A stretch of 64,000 nucleotides of DNA, from contig NZ_JAUSTU010000004.1 in assembly GCF_030813005.1 (NCBI RefSeq), forward strand, positions 62,001 to 126,000, in the 5' to 3' direction. Both the position numbers and the translations under genes were made by a program. Below the pieces are notes generated by a model. The model saw only the letters and a program-made list of their open reading frames with translations. It searched no databases and was not told the origin of the DNA. This DNA comes from Robertmurraya andreesenii. GTDB taxonomy: Bacteria; Bacillota; Bacilli; Bacillales; Cytobacillaceae. Positions 1-8,197 of the stretch are shown one piece after another. Numbering within the stretch: the first letter of the stretch is position 1; each line of letters starts with the position of its first letter.

Positions 1-570
1 ATCGAAGTTGGTGATTTCGTCTCCTTTGCACCAAGAGTGGAGATTACTTCAAGCGGCTTCATTAAATCAAGGCATCTTGATGACAAAGCAAGTGTGGCGA
101 TTCTTCTTCAACTCATTAAACAGCTGAAGACAAATAACATCACACTACCATATACCACTCATTTCCTTATTTCTAATAATGAGGAAATTGGCTATGGTGG
201 CAATTCAAACATTACACCGGAAACGGTTGAATACCTTGCTGTTGATATGGGGGCCATGGGCGATGGCCAATCGACAGACGAGTACACAGTTTCCATCTGT
301 GTGAAGGATGCAAGCGGCCCATATCATTACGGACTTCGCAAAAAATTGGTGAAAATTGCTGAGGAAAATGGGATTGATTATAAATTAGATATTTATCCTT
401 ACTACGGTTCTGATGCATCTGCAGCAATTCGCTCCGGACATGATATCGTCCACGGATTAGTTGGCCCTGGCATCGATTCTTCGCACGCATTTGAACGCAC
501 CCATCAATCATCCATTGAAAATACAGCGAAGCTATTGTATCACTATGTATTGTCTGAAATGATTTTTTAG
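1..570 (+). CDS. M42-family aminopeptidase (glutamyl aminopeptidase type), 5' end cut by window
   Basis: The reading frame is already open at base 1, so the N-terminal part lies outside the window; about 189 codons are visible. Seen: an Asp-containing metal-bridging motif (SRHLDDKAS), a catalytic double Glu in SNNEEIGYGG, a VDMGA metal motif and a C-terminal GPGIDSSHAFERTH block carrying the last zinc His. This is the order found in M42 dinuclear-zinc aminopeptidases, cytosolic enzymes of about 350 residues that trim peptides from the N-terminus. The internal GTG at base 37 is simply a valine codon. A terminator-like hairpin follows. Family assignment is firm; substrate preference is not visible. 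Confidence 0.9.
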   Translation: MEVGDFVSFAPRVEITSSGFIKSRHLDDKASVAILLQLIKQLKTNNITLPYTTHFLISNNEEIGYGGNSNITPETVEYLAVDMGAMGDGQSTDEYTVSICVKDASGPYHYGLRKKLVKIAEENGIDYKLDIYPYYGSDASAAIRSGHDIVHGLVGPGIDSSHAFERTHQSSIENTAKLLYHYVLSEMIF

Positions 571-608
571 AAGGCGATTTTTTCTGAACACATTTAAGCA
601 ACACAACA

Positions 609-640
609 TGAAAAGCTGACCCAATCAGGTCAGCTTTTCC
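609..640. terminator. Bidirectional terminator between convergent genes
   Basis: An 11-bp perfect stem (AAAAGCTGACC / GGTCAGCTTTT) with a 6-nt loop lies between the end of the M42 gene and the convergent dipeptidase gene. The A/T-rich flanks let it work for both strands. It overlaps the last codon and stop of the dipeptidase. Confidence 0.75.
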
Positions 641-1560
641 GATATATGACGTAGGAAATTATCATGAGCAAAGCCTCGTACTTCCTCTTCACTAAAAAAT
701 TTGAGTAGCCTATTGATGAGGTTCTGCGTTTCAGAGGCATCACTTAGACCGGGAATCTTTTGATCAATTCCATCAAAGTCCGAACCAAGTCCGATGTATT
801 TCGCTCCCCCTAGTCCGCATAAATGATCTATATGTTTGATAAGATCATCTATGGTGGCCGGCCCCTCTTTTTTCACGAAGGGCGGGTAATAAACAATATG
901 GATCATGGCACCTCTTTCAAACATTGCACGGGCTTGAGAGTCCGTCAAATTGCGAGGATGGTCGCAAATCCGCTTTGCATTCGAGTGACTGGCTATTGGG
1001 TACTTTGCAATCTCCATCACATCCCAAAAGGACCGCTCACAAAGATGAGAAACATCCGTTAGAATTTGATGTTCGTTATTGAACGTGACGATCTCCTTAC
1101 CAAAAGCCGTAAGACCGGCCCCTCTCGGTTCAAGGGCCCCATCAGCTGCTAGATTGGCGCTGTTCCACGTCAGTCCGACCGAACGCACCCCGAGTTCATA
1201 CAGAATAGCCAGTTTAGAGAGGTCATTGCCGATTGCATCAACCCCTTCAAGGGTTAGAATCGCTCCAATTTCCCCTTCTCCTAGCTTTTCTAAATCGGAC
1301 CAATTTTTGATATGCTTGATTTCTTTGTTTTTCTTTAAGATTTCCTTATGAAAAAGTTCAGCCTGCTCAAGGACTGCATCAAATGCCTGTGTGGATTTGA
1401 ACGCTGGGTTAATCCAAATGGCGAAGCCTTGAACTTTAATTTCCCCCTTGATTAGACGATCCTTATTTGTGTCGATTTGGGGCGCATCCTTATAAGATGC
1501 CTTTCCCTTAGACTCCCAAAGCTTCAACAAAGCGTCACAGTGCATATCGATGATATTCAT
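625..1560 (-). CDS. Renal/membrane dipeptidase family M19
   Basis: The 311-residue protein opens with MNIIDMHCDAL, the HxD zinc motif at the very N-terminus of M19 dipeptidases. It also shows SHSNAKRICDHPRNLTD and GLGSDFDG, the further metal and active-site blocks. M19 enzymes hydrolyse dipeptides, commonly with a D-residue at the C-terminal position. The reading frame is open further upstream into the neighbouring gene, but ATG at 1560 is preceded by a GTAGGGGG ribosome site and fits the family N-terminus. It starts 13 nt after the aminotransferase gene stops, so the two form an operon. Inferred role: recycling of D-Ala-type dipeptides together with that enzyme. Confidence 0.9.
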   Translation of the reverse strand: MNIIDMHCDALLKLWESKGKASYKDAPQIDTNKDRLIKGEIKVQGFAIWINPAFKSTQAFDAVLEQAELFHKEILKKNKEIKHIKNWSDLEKLGEGEIGAILTLEGVDAIGNDLSKLAILYELGVRSVGLTWNSANLAADGALEPRGAGLTAFGKEIVTFNNEHQILTDVSHLCERSFWDVMEIAKYPIASHSNAKRICDHPRNLTDSQARAMFERGAMIHIVYYPPFVKKEGPATIDDLIKHIDHLCGLGGAKYIGLGSDFDGIDQKIPGLSDASETQNLINRLLKFFSEEEVRGFAHDNFLRHISEKLT

Positions 1561-1573
1561 GAAGAACCCCCTA

Positions 1574-2413
1574 CTAAAGGGCCTCAACCATTTTTTGAAA
1601 TTGCTGATGCAGCCTTGTGACGACTTCACCAGGTGTACCGCTGCCGATGATATTTCCATCAACCTTAACAATAGCAAGCACTTCTGCTGTCGTACTTGTG
1701 ATAAAAATTTCATCTGCCTCCATGAGTTCAGCTGTTGTGAAATGCTTTTCTACAAAAGGAATGTTCAATTCAGATGCTAGCTTCTTGACCGCCATTCTCG
1801 TAATCCCTGGTAGGATTTGATTTGTTAGCGGGGTCGTGATGATTTCGCCCCCTTGGACGATATAGACATTTGAGCTCGTTCCCTCAGTAATATAACCATC
1901 CTTGATTAGAATTGCCTCATGACAGCCCTGCTCAAAAGCCGTTTGCTTGGCTAAAATATTCGGCAGCAGATTCAAAGATTTTATGTAGCAATTCGCCCAT
2001 CTCTCATCTGGATGCGTGATTGCATCGACCCCTTTTTCCCGTTTCTCATTAGGTATGGGATTGGCATGTCGAACCGTCATCGTTATCGAAACAGGAGCAT
2101 CTGGAAAAAGATGATTTCTCGTTGCAATTCCTCTAGTTATTTGGAGATAAACATTGCAATTCTTTATCTCTGATTTTTCCACAGCTGATATAATCAATTC
2201 GGTAAAATCCGCTAGGCTCTCCTTCACTGGAAGCTTTATGGCCTTGGCACTGCGAATTAACCTCTCTAAGTGCTCCTCAAGCATAAAAGGCTTTCCATCA
2301 TAAAACCGAATCACCTCGTATACGCCATCACCAAATTGATGTCCCCTCTCATCAATAGGAAGAACCAACTCATCTAGACCAACAAATCTTCCATTTATAT
2401 ATCCAAGCTCCAT
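1574..2413 (-). CDS. dat: D-amino-acid (D-alanine) aminotransferase
   Basis: A 279-residue fold-type IV PLP enzyme. Seen: the N-terminal YINGRFV start typical of Dat, the PLP lysine within YIKSLNLLPN (about residue 146), the TEGTSSN phosphate-binding block and the ITSTTAEV C-terminal motif. The family interconverts D-alanine and 2-oxoglutarate with pyruvate and D-glutamate, supplying D-Glu for peptidoglycan. The start at 2413 has a GAGAGGGA ribosome site. The downstream M19 dipeptidase gene follows after 13 nt, which suggests linked D-amino-acid metabolism. Branched-chain aminotransferase and aminodeoxychorismate lyase are relatives, but the match to Dat is closer. Confidence 0.9.
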   Translation of the reverse strand: MELGYINGRFVGLDELVLPIDERGHQFGDGVYEVIRFYDGKPFMLEEHLERLIRSAKAIKLPVKESLADFTELIISAVEKSEIKNCNVYLQITRGIATRNHLFPDAPVSITMTVRHANPIPNEKREKGVDAITHPDERWANCYIKSLNLLPNILAKQTAFEQGCHEAILIKDGYITEGTSSNVYIVQGGEIITTPLTNQILPGITRMAVKKLASELNIPFVEKHFTTAELMEADEIFITSTTAEVLAIVKVDGNIIGSGTPGEVVTRLHQQFQKMVEAL

Positions 2414-2572
2414 CTTTTCATCCCTCTCTATTCATATTAATCTATAGTACTAAAATACGCCTTTTCGCATGAATATGCCATAGAAAAATTGGATGATTTT
2501 GAAAACTTGCCTTCATGAAAAGCTTTAATAACACTACAGAGATGCTACAAAATAACAATTCAAAGCATGATT

Positions 2573-3229
2573 TCAGACACCCTTCTTATCGAAACGATTG
2601 ATATCATCATTTCTGCCGATGACAACGAGAACATCACCCTTCAAGATTTCTTTATCTGGGGAAGGGGAAACAACGATATCTTTTCCTCTTTGAATCGCAA
2701 CAATATTACAGCCAAATTTAGCCCGAATATCTAATTCTGATAGGGTTTTATTATGAATTTTGTCTGAGGCGACCACTTCAGCAATACTGAATTCCTTCGA
2801 TAATTCAATATAATCAATGATTTTTTTGGAGCCGATATAGTGCGCAATCCGAAGCGCCATATCCCGTTCTGGATGAATCACACGGTCTACCCCGATTTTT
2901 TCAAGTACCTTCGCATGATAATCATCATGCGCCTTAGCCCAGACCTGAGGAACGCCAATTTCCTTTAACAAAAGGGAGGTGAGGATACTAGATTTAATGT
3001 CATCACCGAATGAAACAATCGCATAATCAAAATTACGAATTCCTAGCTTCTTTAAGGTGTTTTCATCAATTTCAGTTGCTAGGATAGCCTGTGTGGCATA
3101 TTCAGAGTAATAGTTCACCTTTGCTTCATCAATATCAATGGCCAAAACATCGATATCTAATTCAGACAAGGCCTTCACCAATGTGCCTCCAAATCTTCCT
3201 AATCCAAAAACGGCAAACGATTTCTTCAT
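2573..3229 (-). CDS. Ktr-type potassium uptake regulatory subunit (KtrA/KtrC, RCK protein)
   Basis: A 218-residue cytosolic protein with an N-terminal Rossmann RCK_N domain (FGLGRFGG nucleotide-binding loop at residues 8-15, acidic DIDEAK after strand 2) and a C-terminal RCK_C domain (from about residue 135). Ktr subunits form octameric rings that bind ATP/ADP and, in RCK_C, c-di-AMP, and gate a KtrB/KtrD membrane channel. The overall sequence is close to B. subtilis KtrC/KtrA. No ktrB/ktrD partner is adjacent, which is the arrangement seen for ktrC rather than ktrAB. Start supported by an AGAGGAAG site. No ydaO-type c-di-AMP leader is visible upstream. KtrA versus KtrC is not resolved. Confidence 0.88.
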   Translation of the reverse strand: MKKSFAVFGLGRFGGTLVKALSELDIDVLAIDIDEAKVNYYSEYATQAILATEIDENTLKKLGIRNFDYAIVSFGDDIKSSILTSLLLKEIGVPQVWAKAHDDYHAKVLEKIGVDRVIHPERDMALRIAHYIGSKKIIDYIELSKEFSIAEVVASDKIHNKTLSELDIRAKFGCNIVAIQRGKDIVVSPSPDKEILKGDVLVVIGRNDDINRFDKKGV

Positions 3230-3273
3230 TCTTTTCTTCCTCTCTAGAATAAATACAAAGGGCTTCTGAAAAT

Positions 3274-3303
3274 AAAAAAAACCATCCCTAACAAAAGAAT
3301 GGT
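3274..3303 (-). terminator. Rho-independent terminator downstream of the GNAT gene
   Basis: On the minus strand ACCATTC pairs with GGGATGGT (7 bp with one G-U) followed by a run of 8 U. It sits just past the acetyltransferase gene and upstream of the Ktr gene, separating the two transcripts. Confidence 0.75.
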
Positions 3304-3335
3304 CAATGCTTGTTATTAAAATACTCCTCAGTTAT

Positions 3336-3824
3336 TTAATTGTCAACAAGAAAATCAGTATGAAATTCCTGTATCGATCTCCGGTGTTCATCATACCTTT
3401 CTGCCATATTACCATTCGTAATACGGTATATGAGACTTCTCCAAAAAGCCTGGGCAGGATAGTTCTTTTCAATCTGCGTAATCATCCATTTACCAGGGAA
3501 CATTCTAAAAATCTTTGTTGCCGCTTCCTTCCCAAAGCCTCTTCCCTTAAATTTAGACATAATGAAAAATTCATTAATGGAGTGTGGACCTTCATTGAAA
3601 TCACATTCTACTAAGGCAAACCCAACAAACTCCTCCTCACTTTTTATAAAAAAGGGATGAAAATTGGGGTCATTCCAGTATTTTTCTAACTGAAAGGGAG
3701 CAAACGAACCATTCTCCTCTAACTTGATCGAAGGGATGCACTGACTAAATTCGTAAATATAAAATTGCATGAGATTGTGTAAAATATATTCATCCTCTTT
3801 TGGGATCTTAATTAAATTTATCAT
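3336..3824 (-). CDS. GNAT-family N-acetyltransferase
   Basis: A 162-residue single-domain protein. The acetyl-CoA pyrophosphate loop is visible as KFKGRGFGKEAA (about residues 90-101), followed by an NYPAQAFWRSL segment typical of the last GNAT helix, and a mid-domain beta strand ending in FALVEC. Start at ATG 3824 behind TAGGAGAG. The acceptor substrate cannot be told from sequence. It is followed by its own terminator, so it is probably monocistronic. Confidence 0.8.
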   Translation of the reverse strand: MINLIKIPKEDEYILHNLMQFYIYEFSQCIPSIKLEENGSFAPFQLEKYWNDPNFHPFFIKSEEEFVGFALVECDFNEGPHSINEFFIMSKFKGRGFGKEAATKIFRMFPGKWMITQIEKNYPAQAFWRSLIYRITNGNMAERYDEHRRSIQEFHTDFLVDN

Positions 3825-3848
3825 TATGCTCTCCTATCCATTGAGTAA

Positions 3849-6017
3849 TCACCGATATTGGTGGGCTTTGTCCTGAATATTGATGAACTTTACTACCACT
3901 TCTTCAGCCGTAAGAGGAGGACTGAACAAATACCCTTGAATCTGCATACAATCATGCTCCCGCAGAAATTGCAGCTGTTCCTCATATTCGACCCCTTCTG
4001 CAATGACCTCAATTTGAAGATGCTGAGCGATTGAGACAATCATGGAAATAATGGCTGCTTCTCTTTTGTCGAGAATAATATCCTTCACAAAGGATTGGTC
4101 AATCTTCAACCGATCAATCGGCAGGTCTCTTAAATAATGTAGGGATGAGTAACCTGTTCCAAAATCATCAACCGCAATCTTCACGCCCAGATCCCTGAAT
4201 TCTTGAAGGATAAGCGTGGCGTTACTCACATCCATTGTCATGCTTTCGGTTATCTCAAGCTCTAAATAATGCGGTGACAGTCCCGTCTCAGCTAAAATTT
4301 CCTCAACAATTTTTGGCAAATTTTGTTGGAAAAATTGTTTCGTGGATAGGTTCACAGAAATTCCAACTTTCGGCAAGCCCATGCGATGCCATTCCTTCAA
4401 TTGCCTGCAAGATTCCCTCAACACCCATTCGCCAATTGGAATAATAAGTCCTGTTTCTTCTGCTAAAGGAATAAAATCGCTAGGAGAAATGAGACCACGC
4501 TCGGGATGCCTCCACCTAAGTAGGGCCTCAAAGGCCATAATTTGACCAGTGCGCAGATCCACTTGCGGTTGGTATGTAATAAATAGATTCCCTTCTGCTA
4601 TAGCTCTATGTAAATCCTGCTCTAGCACGAGGCGGTCCATAAGCTGTTTGTCCATTTCTTTTTGATAGATTTTATATCGATAGACTTCATTTCGAGCTTC
4701 ATTCATCGCAACATGAGCATGCTTCAATAGCTCTGTTTCCGTTCTGCCATGCTCAGGATAAATGGAAACACCAATATTTAATGTCACATTGAGTCGTAAA
4801 TGCTGAATTTGAAAAGGCTCATTCATCGCATTTTGAATCTGTTTGCAGATCGAAATGACATCCTTTTCACTTGTTAATTCGGACATGAGAACGGTATACT
4901 CATCCCCACCCATCCTTGTAATTAAGAGGTGGGTAGGCAATATTTGTCTCATCCTCTGAGCAACTCCTTTAAGAACAAGGTCTCCAAAGGAATGTCCGAG
5001 GGATTCATTAACCGTCTTAAATCGCGCAATATCAATAAAAAGAATAGCTTTCTTCATACCTGCCCTATTTTTCAACTCATCTTCAAGCCGCTCCTTGAAC
5101 AAGCGTCCATTTGGTAGCTTTGTCAATTCATCATGGTAGGCAAGATAGCGCAGCTGAGATTGGGCCTCCTTTTGCTTTTGAAACGGCTCCTCTACAGAGG
5201 TCCAATAAAAAGAACGCATAAGAAAGTAAAAACCAAATAATTGAAATAAATGCCCTACAAAATTTGAAATATCATAAACGCTCTTATAAGAGGTAAACAT
5301 AGAATCTCCGATGATTAAATAAACAGAAGCAACAAGTAGCATGAGATGAAGTGTTTCCTTAGAATTCTGATTGAGCCTCCTAATTAAGAAAATAATACAG
5401 ACAATCTGAAGAATGATGGCGATGTACTGCAAACTATTTTTCAAAATCGTTGTTCCTTGCCCATCGATAACCAATTCAGGCAAAAAGTTGGCAGGATTGA
5501 AAATAATGAATGCCCATATGAAGGTGTAGACTCCCCCAAGCAAGTACCCTTTCCATCTCCACCAGATAGATACCTTCCGATCCCTTGATGCAACAATGAT
5601 TAGCAGCCCAAGAGCTTGGGTCAATCTTCCGACGATATAAAACCAGGTTGCTTTATATGGTGAACTTTCTGTGATAAAAAACGGCATTCCTTTATAAGAG
5701 ATAAGGTGCAGTACTTCAAGCAATGCTATCGTGAAAAAAAGACTGCCTAGCCACAATCGATAACTGGACAGAACATGCGGAAACATCATCCATGCTTGAA
5801 TAGCAATGGTAAACGATACGACGACCATGAAGATTTCCATAATAATATGTAAAGATAAATAGTTAGCCTCACCGAAGATTCCATATAAAGATTCTTTATA
5901 AATGATCGCTAACAACGTTAGTATAATGGAAACTATAATAATAGCTCCATTCACTTTCAAAAAATGATTTTTCATCCATCGTCTCAAGTTGTTTACCCCT
6001 TTGACCGTTTTTTTCAT
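3849..6017 (-). CDS. Membrane-anchored GGDEF-EAL protein with MASE3-like sensor
   Basis: About 722 residues. The N-terminal 250 residues contain seven to eight hydrophobic segments and resemble the MASE3 membrane sensor. A GGDEF domain follows (HDELTKLPN entry; active-site RMGGDEY near residue 370, Tyr in place of the usual final Phe). Then comes an EAL domain (FEALLRW near residue 495, DDFGTGYSSL, EGVE) with the phosphodiesterase residues apparently intact. Known for the family: synthesis and/or breakdown of c-di-GMP. Net activity cannot be read from sequence. A longer reading from TTG at 6041 would begin inside a terminator U-tract, so ATG 6017 is preferred, although its ribosome site (GCAGGA) is close and weak. 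A structured leader precedes it. Confidence 0.9.
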   Translation of the reverse strand: MKKTVKGVNNLRRWMKNHFLKVNGAIIIVSIILTLLAIIYKESLYGIFGEANYLSLHIIMEIFMVVVSFTIAIQAWMMFPHVLSSYRLWLGSLFFTIALLEVLHLISYKGMPFFITESSPYKATWFYIVGRLTQALGLLIIVASRDRKVSIWWRWKGYLLGGVYTFIWAFIIFNPANFLPELVIDGQGTTILKNSLQYIAIILQIVCIIFLIRRLNQNSKETLHLMLLVASVYLIIGDSMFTSYKSVYDISNFVGHLFQLFGFYFLMRSFYWTSVEEPFQKQKEAQSQLRYLAYHDELTKLPNGRLFKERLEDELKNRAGMKKAILFIDIARFKTVNESLGHSFGDLVLKGVAQRMRQILPTHLLITRMGGDEYTVLMSELTSEKDVISICKQIQNAMNEPFQIQHLRLNVTLNIGVSIYPEHGRTETELLKHAHVAMNEARNEVYRYKIYQKEMDKQLMDRLVLEQDLHRAIAEGNLFITYQPQVDLRTGQIMAFEALLRWRHPERGLISPSDFIPLAEETGLIIPIGEWVLRESCRQLKEWHRMGLPKVGISVNLSTKQFFQQNLPKIVEEILAETGLSPHYLELEITESMTMDVSNATLILQEFRDLGVKIAVDDFGTGYSSLHYLRDLPIDRLKIDQSFVKDIILDKREAAIISMIVSIAQHLQIEVIAEGVEYEEQLQFLREHDCMQIQGYLFSPPLTAEEVVVKFINIQDKAHQYR

Positions 6018-6040
6018 TGGTCCTGCAGATTCTGAGATCA

Positions 6041-6097
6041 AAAAAACCGACCTTAAACCAAGGCCGGTTGCACCACTTTCTCCCAGCCTCTCAAGTG
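6041..6097 (-). promoter_or_regulatory. Attenuator-like 5' leader (terminator/antiterminator) of the GGDEF-EAL gene
   Basis: On the minus strand an 8-bp GC-rich stem (CCGGCCTT 6067-6060 with AAGGTCGG 6054-6047) is followed by seven U, an intrinsic terminator ending 24 nt before the ATG at 6017. The upstream segment GGCTGG (6088-6083) can pair with CCGGCC (6067-6062), destroying the terminator stem. A further CACTT/AAGTG hairpin (about 6095-6074) can sequester GGCTGG. Mutually exclusive stems of this kind are the hallmark of transcription attenuation. A TATAAT box around 6166-6171 could start the leader. It does not match the GEMM-I c-di-GMP aptamer or a complete T-box as I know them. Confidence 0.55.
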
Positions 6098-6267
6098 CCC
6101 AAATACGAAAGGATGATCATCGAATCCATAAAATATGATACGCAATAGTCATTTATGCCTATATTATAAATGATTTTTCTTGAAGACTACTATATTTTCT
6201 TAAAGAAAAATTTGACGATAAATCAACAGTTTTGCCTTTGTCACAGGAACAAGGAATTTTCTACCTC

Positions 6268-7200
6268 TTACTCCTTCGGTAACAAATGAAGTAATAGTGA
6301 CTTCTGAGCCCCTGGCTCCACCGATTCTTTTCGACCGAATATTTCTGCCTCAAGCCTCTTTCCAGTCGGAGTAGCTGCTAGTCCGCCCTTTGCAGTTTCT
6401 CGCAGAGCGGTTGGCATCGTTTGCCCGATCAAATACATCGAATGGATGACCTCGTCACAAGGAATACGACTTTTGATTCCCGCTAGTGCCATATCCGCTG
6501 CTGTAATGGCATTCGATGCACCCATCGCATTTCTTTTCACACATGGGACTTCTACTAAGCCCGCTACTGGATCACAAACAAGACCAAGCATGTTCTTTAA
6601 AGTAATCGCCATGGCTTCAGCACATTGACTTGGCGTTCCACCTGCCAATTCTACAATAGCTGCGGCTGCCATCCCGCTTGCAGAACCAACCTCTGCCTGG
6701 CATCCTCCAGCCGCACCAGAAATCGAGGCATTATTGGCTACGACAAATCCGAAGGCAGCAGCTGTAAAAAGGAATTCTATCATTTCCATTCTTGTCGGAT
6801 TTAGCTTCTCCTTCACCGCAAATAAAGTACCTGGTACCACTCCCGCAGAGCCAGCGGTTGGGGTGGCACAGATGGTCCCCATCGCCGCATTTACTTCATT
6901 TGTTGCCATCGCCTTACTGACAGCGTCTAATAAAAGATTCCCACCGAGAGATTTTCCACTGTTAATATATTTTTGGAGAAGAACGGCATCTCCCCCAGTC
7001 AGTCCTGATACGGAGACGACTCCTTTTAGTCCGCGTTCGACCGCTTCTTCCATCACCGTTAAGTTGCGATCCATTTTGGATAGGATTTCCTCCCGTGATA
7101 ATCCTGTTACCTCTATCTCCTGCTGAATCATAACCTCTGCGATTTTCACTTGTTTGCTTTCAGCGAGTTCAACAAGCTCCGCAACACTTCGAAACATCAT
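6268..7200 (-). CDS. sdaAA: L-serine dehydratase, iron-sulfur-dependent, alpha subunit
   Basis: About 310 residues. Seen: MFRSVAELVEL start, GTICATPTAGSAGVVPG, a Gly/Ala-rich ASISGAAGGCQAEVGSASGMAAAA block and LVCDPVAGLVEVPC, the Cys residues expected to hold the [4Fe-4S] cluster. With SdaAB it deaminates L-serine to pyruvate and ammonia. Start choice: TTG 7209, ATG 7200 and ATG 7197 are all possible behind AAGGAAGG; known SdaAA proteins begin at MFR, favouring 7200 or 7197. It lies 38-47 nt after sdaAB in the same direction, forming the usual two-gene operon. Confidence 0.93.
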   Translation of the reverse strand: MMFRSVAELVELAESKQVKIAEVMIQQEIEVTGLSREEILSKMDRNLTVMEEAVERGLKGVVSVSGLTGGDAVLLQKYINSGKSLGGNLLLDAVSKAMATNEVNAAMGTICATPTAGSAGVVPGTLFAVKEKLNPTRMEMIEFLFTAAAFGFVVANNASISGAAGGCQAEVGSASGMAAAAIVELAGGTPSQCAEAMAITLKNMLGLVCDPVAGLVEVPCVKRNAMGASNAITAADMALAGIKSRIPCDEVIHSMYLIGQTMPTALRETAKGGLAATPTGKRLEAEIFGRKESVEPGAQKSLLLHLLPKE

Positions 7201-7247
7201 GTTCTTCAATTTCCCTTCCTTCTAGGCTGTAATCAATCAAAAAGCTA

Positions 7248-7910
7248 TTATTCTACCATCTTAATAATCTGAGTTACATTTGGAAGTTCCTCTAACTCAT
7301 TTAGAATTTTCTCATCGATCTTTTGGTCGACCTCGATAACCATCATTGCCATCTTGCCTTTTTCCTTGCGCGATACTTCCATATGACTAATGTTAATTTT
7401 ATTTTTCGCCATCACCGTTGTCACGGCGGAAATCACTCCGAACTGATCATTGTGGACAACGAGAATAGCTGGATTTTCACCGGATAGCTTAAGCTTAAAG
7501 GAGTTAAGTTCGGTAATTTCAATCGTCCCACCACCAATCGATATTCCAACGAGTTCAAGCTCCTTGTCCTCATCAAAGAGCCGAATGCCAACGGTATTCG
7601 GATGATCAGTGACTGTGCTTTCCACGAAAAACTCCACTTCCATATTTGCTTCCTTTGCCAGTTGAAGTGACATAGGAATTCGTTCATCAAATGTATCAAA
7701 ATCAAGCAAGCCCCCAACAATAGCCAAATCGGTACCATGTCCCTTGTAGGTTTCAGCGAAGGATCCGTATAAATAAATCATCGCTTTTTGCGGCTTCCGA
7801 CCAAATAATGTTCTTGCCACTCTGCCAATTCTTGCAGCTCCTGCTGTATGTGAGCTTGATGGCCCAATCATTACTGGACCAATGATGTCAAATGCCGATC
7901 GAAATTTCAT
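7248..7910 (-). CDS. sdaAB: L-serine dehydratase, iron-sulfur-dependent, beta subunit
   Basis: 220 residues, beginning MKFRSAFDIIGPVMIGPSSS, the highly conserved SdaAB N-terminus, then HTAGAARIGR. The C-terminal 70 residues form an ACT domain (ILVVHNDQFGVISAVTTVM), the usual L-serine-sensing module. ATG 7910 sits 8 nt after GGGG and matches the family start; the adjacent GTG at 7913 is less likely. First gene of the sdaAB-sdaAA operon. Confidence 0.94.
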   Translation of the reverse strand: MKFRSAFDIIGPVMIGPSSSHTAGAARIGRVARTLFGRKPQKAMIYLYGSFAETYKGHGTDLAIVGGLLDFDTFDERIPMSLQLAKEANMEVEFFVESTVTDHPNTVGIRLFDEDKELELVGISIGGGTIEITELNSFKLKLSGENPAILVVHNDQFGVISAVTTVMAKNKINISHMEVSRKEKGKMAMMVIEVDQKIDEKILNELEELPNVTQIIKMVE

Positions 7911-8014
7911 CACAGATACCCCTTTTTCAGTATAAATATATTAAAAAAAGCCTATTCCTATCATAGCATAGAAAATATTTTTCCCCTACCGAGAGGTTAA
8001 AAAACCCCTTCCCC

Positions 8015-8043
8015 ATTATAATATACGGTTATTTTCTTGAAAA
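8015..8043 (-). promoter_or_regulatory. Probable sigma-A promoter for sdaAB-sdaAA
   Basis: On the minus strand a TATAAT -10 box (8020-8015) lies exactly 17 nt after TTTTCA (8043-8038), a weak -35. Transcription would start near 8008, giving a leader of about 95 nt that contains a U-rich imperfect hairpin near 7950. Confidence 0.5.
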
Positions 8044-8197
8044 GGTTTTCATAATTTCCATCCAAGTTGGAGATCGAATAATGAGTCGAAATTTGCAAAG
8101 TTCTATGAGACTTCAAAGGGAAGAGGCTTTTTATTTCACCACTTCCTATTGTATAATAGGATAATAACTATTGATTCACTGGAAAGGCTGATAAAGA

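Noticed and set aside
3230..3335. ydaO-type c-di-AMP riboswitch before the Ktr gene
   Set aside because: The upstream space is too short and is filled by the terminator of the neighbouring gene.
6018..6041. TTG 6041 as start of the GGDEF-EAL protein
   Set aside because: It lies at the end of a terminator U-tract, with no ribosome site.
6061..6100. T-box riboswitch before the GGDEF-EAL gene (GGTGCAACC resembles the T-box core)
   Set aside because: The conserved GGTGG-ACC core is not matched exactly, no specifier stem-loop is seen upstream, and the gene is not amino-acid related. Kept only as an unclassified attenuator.
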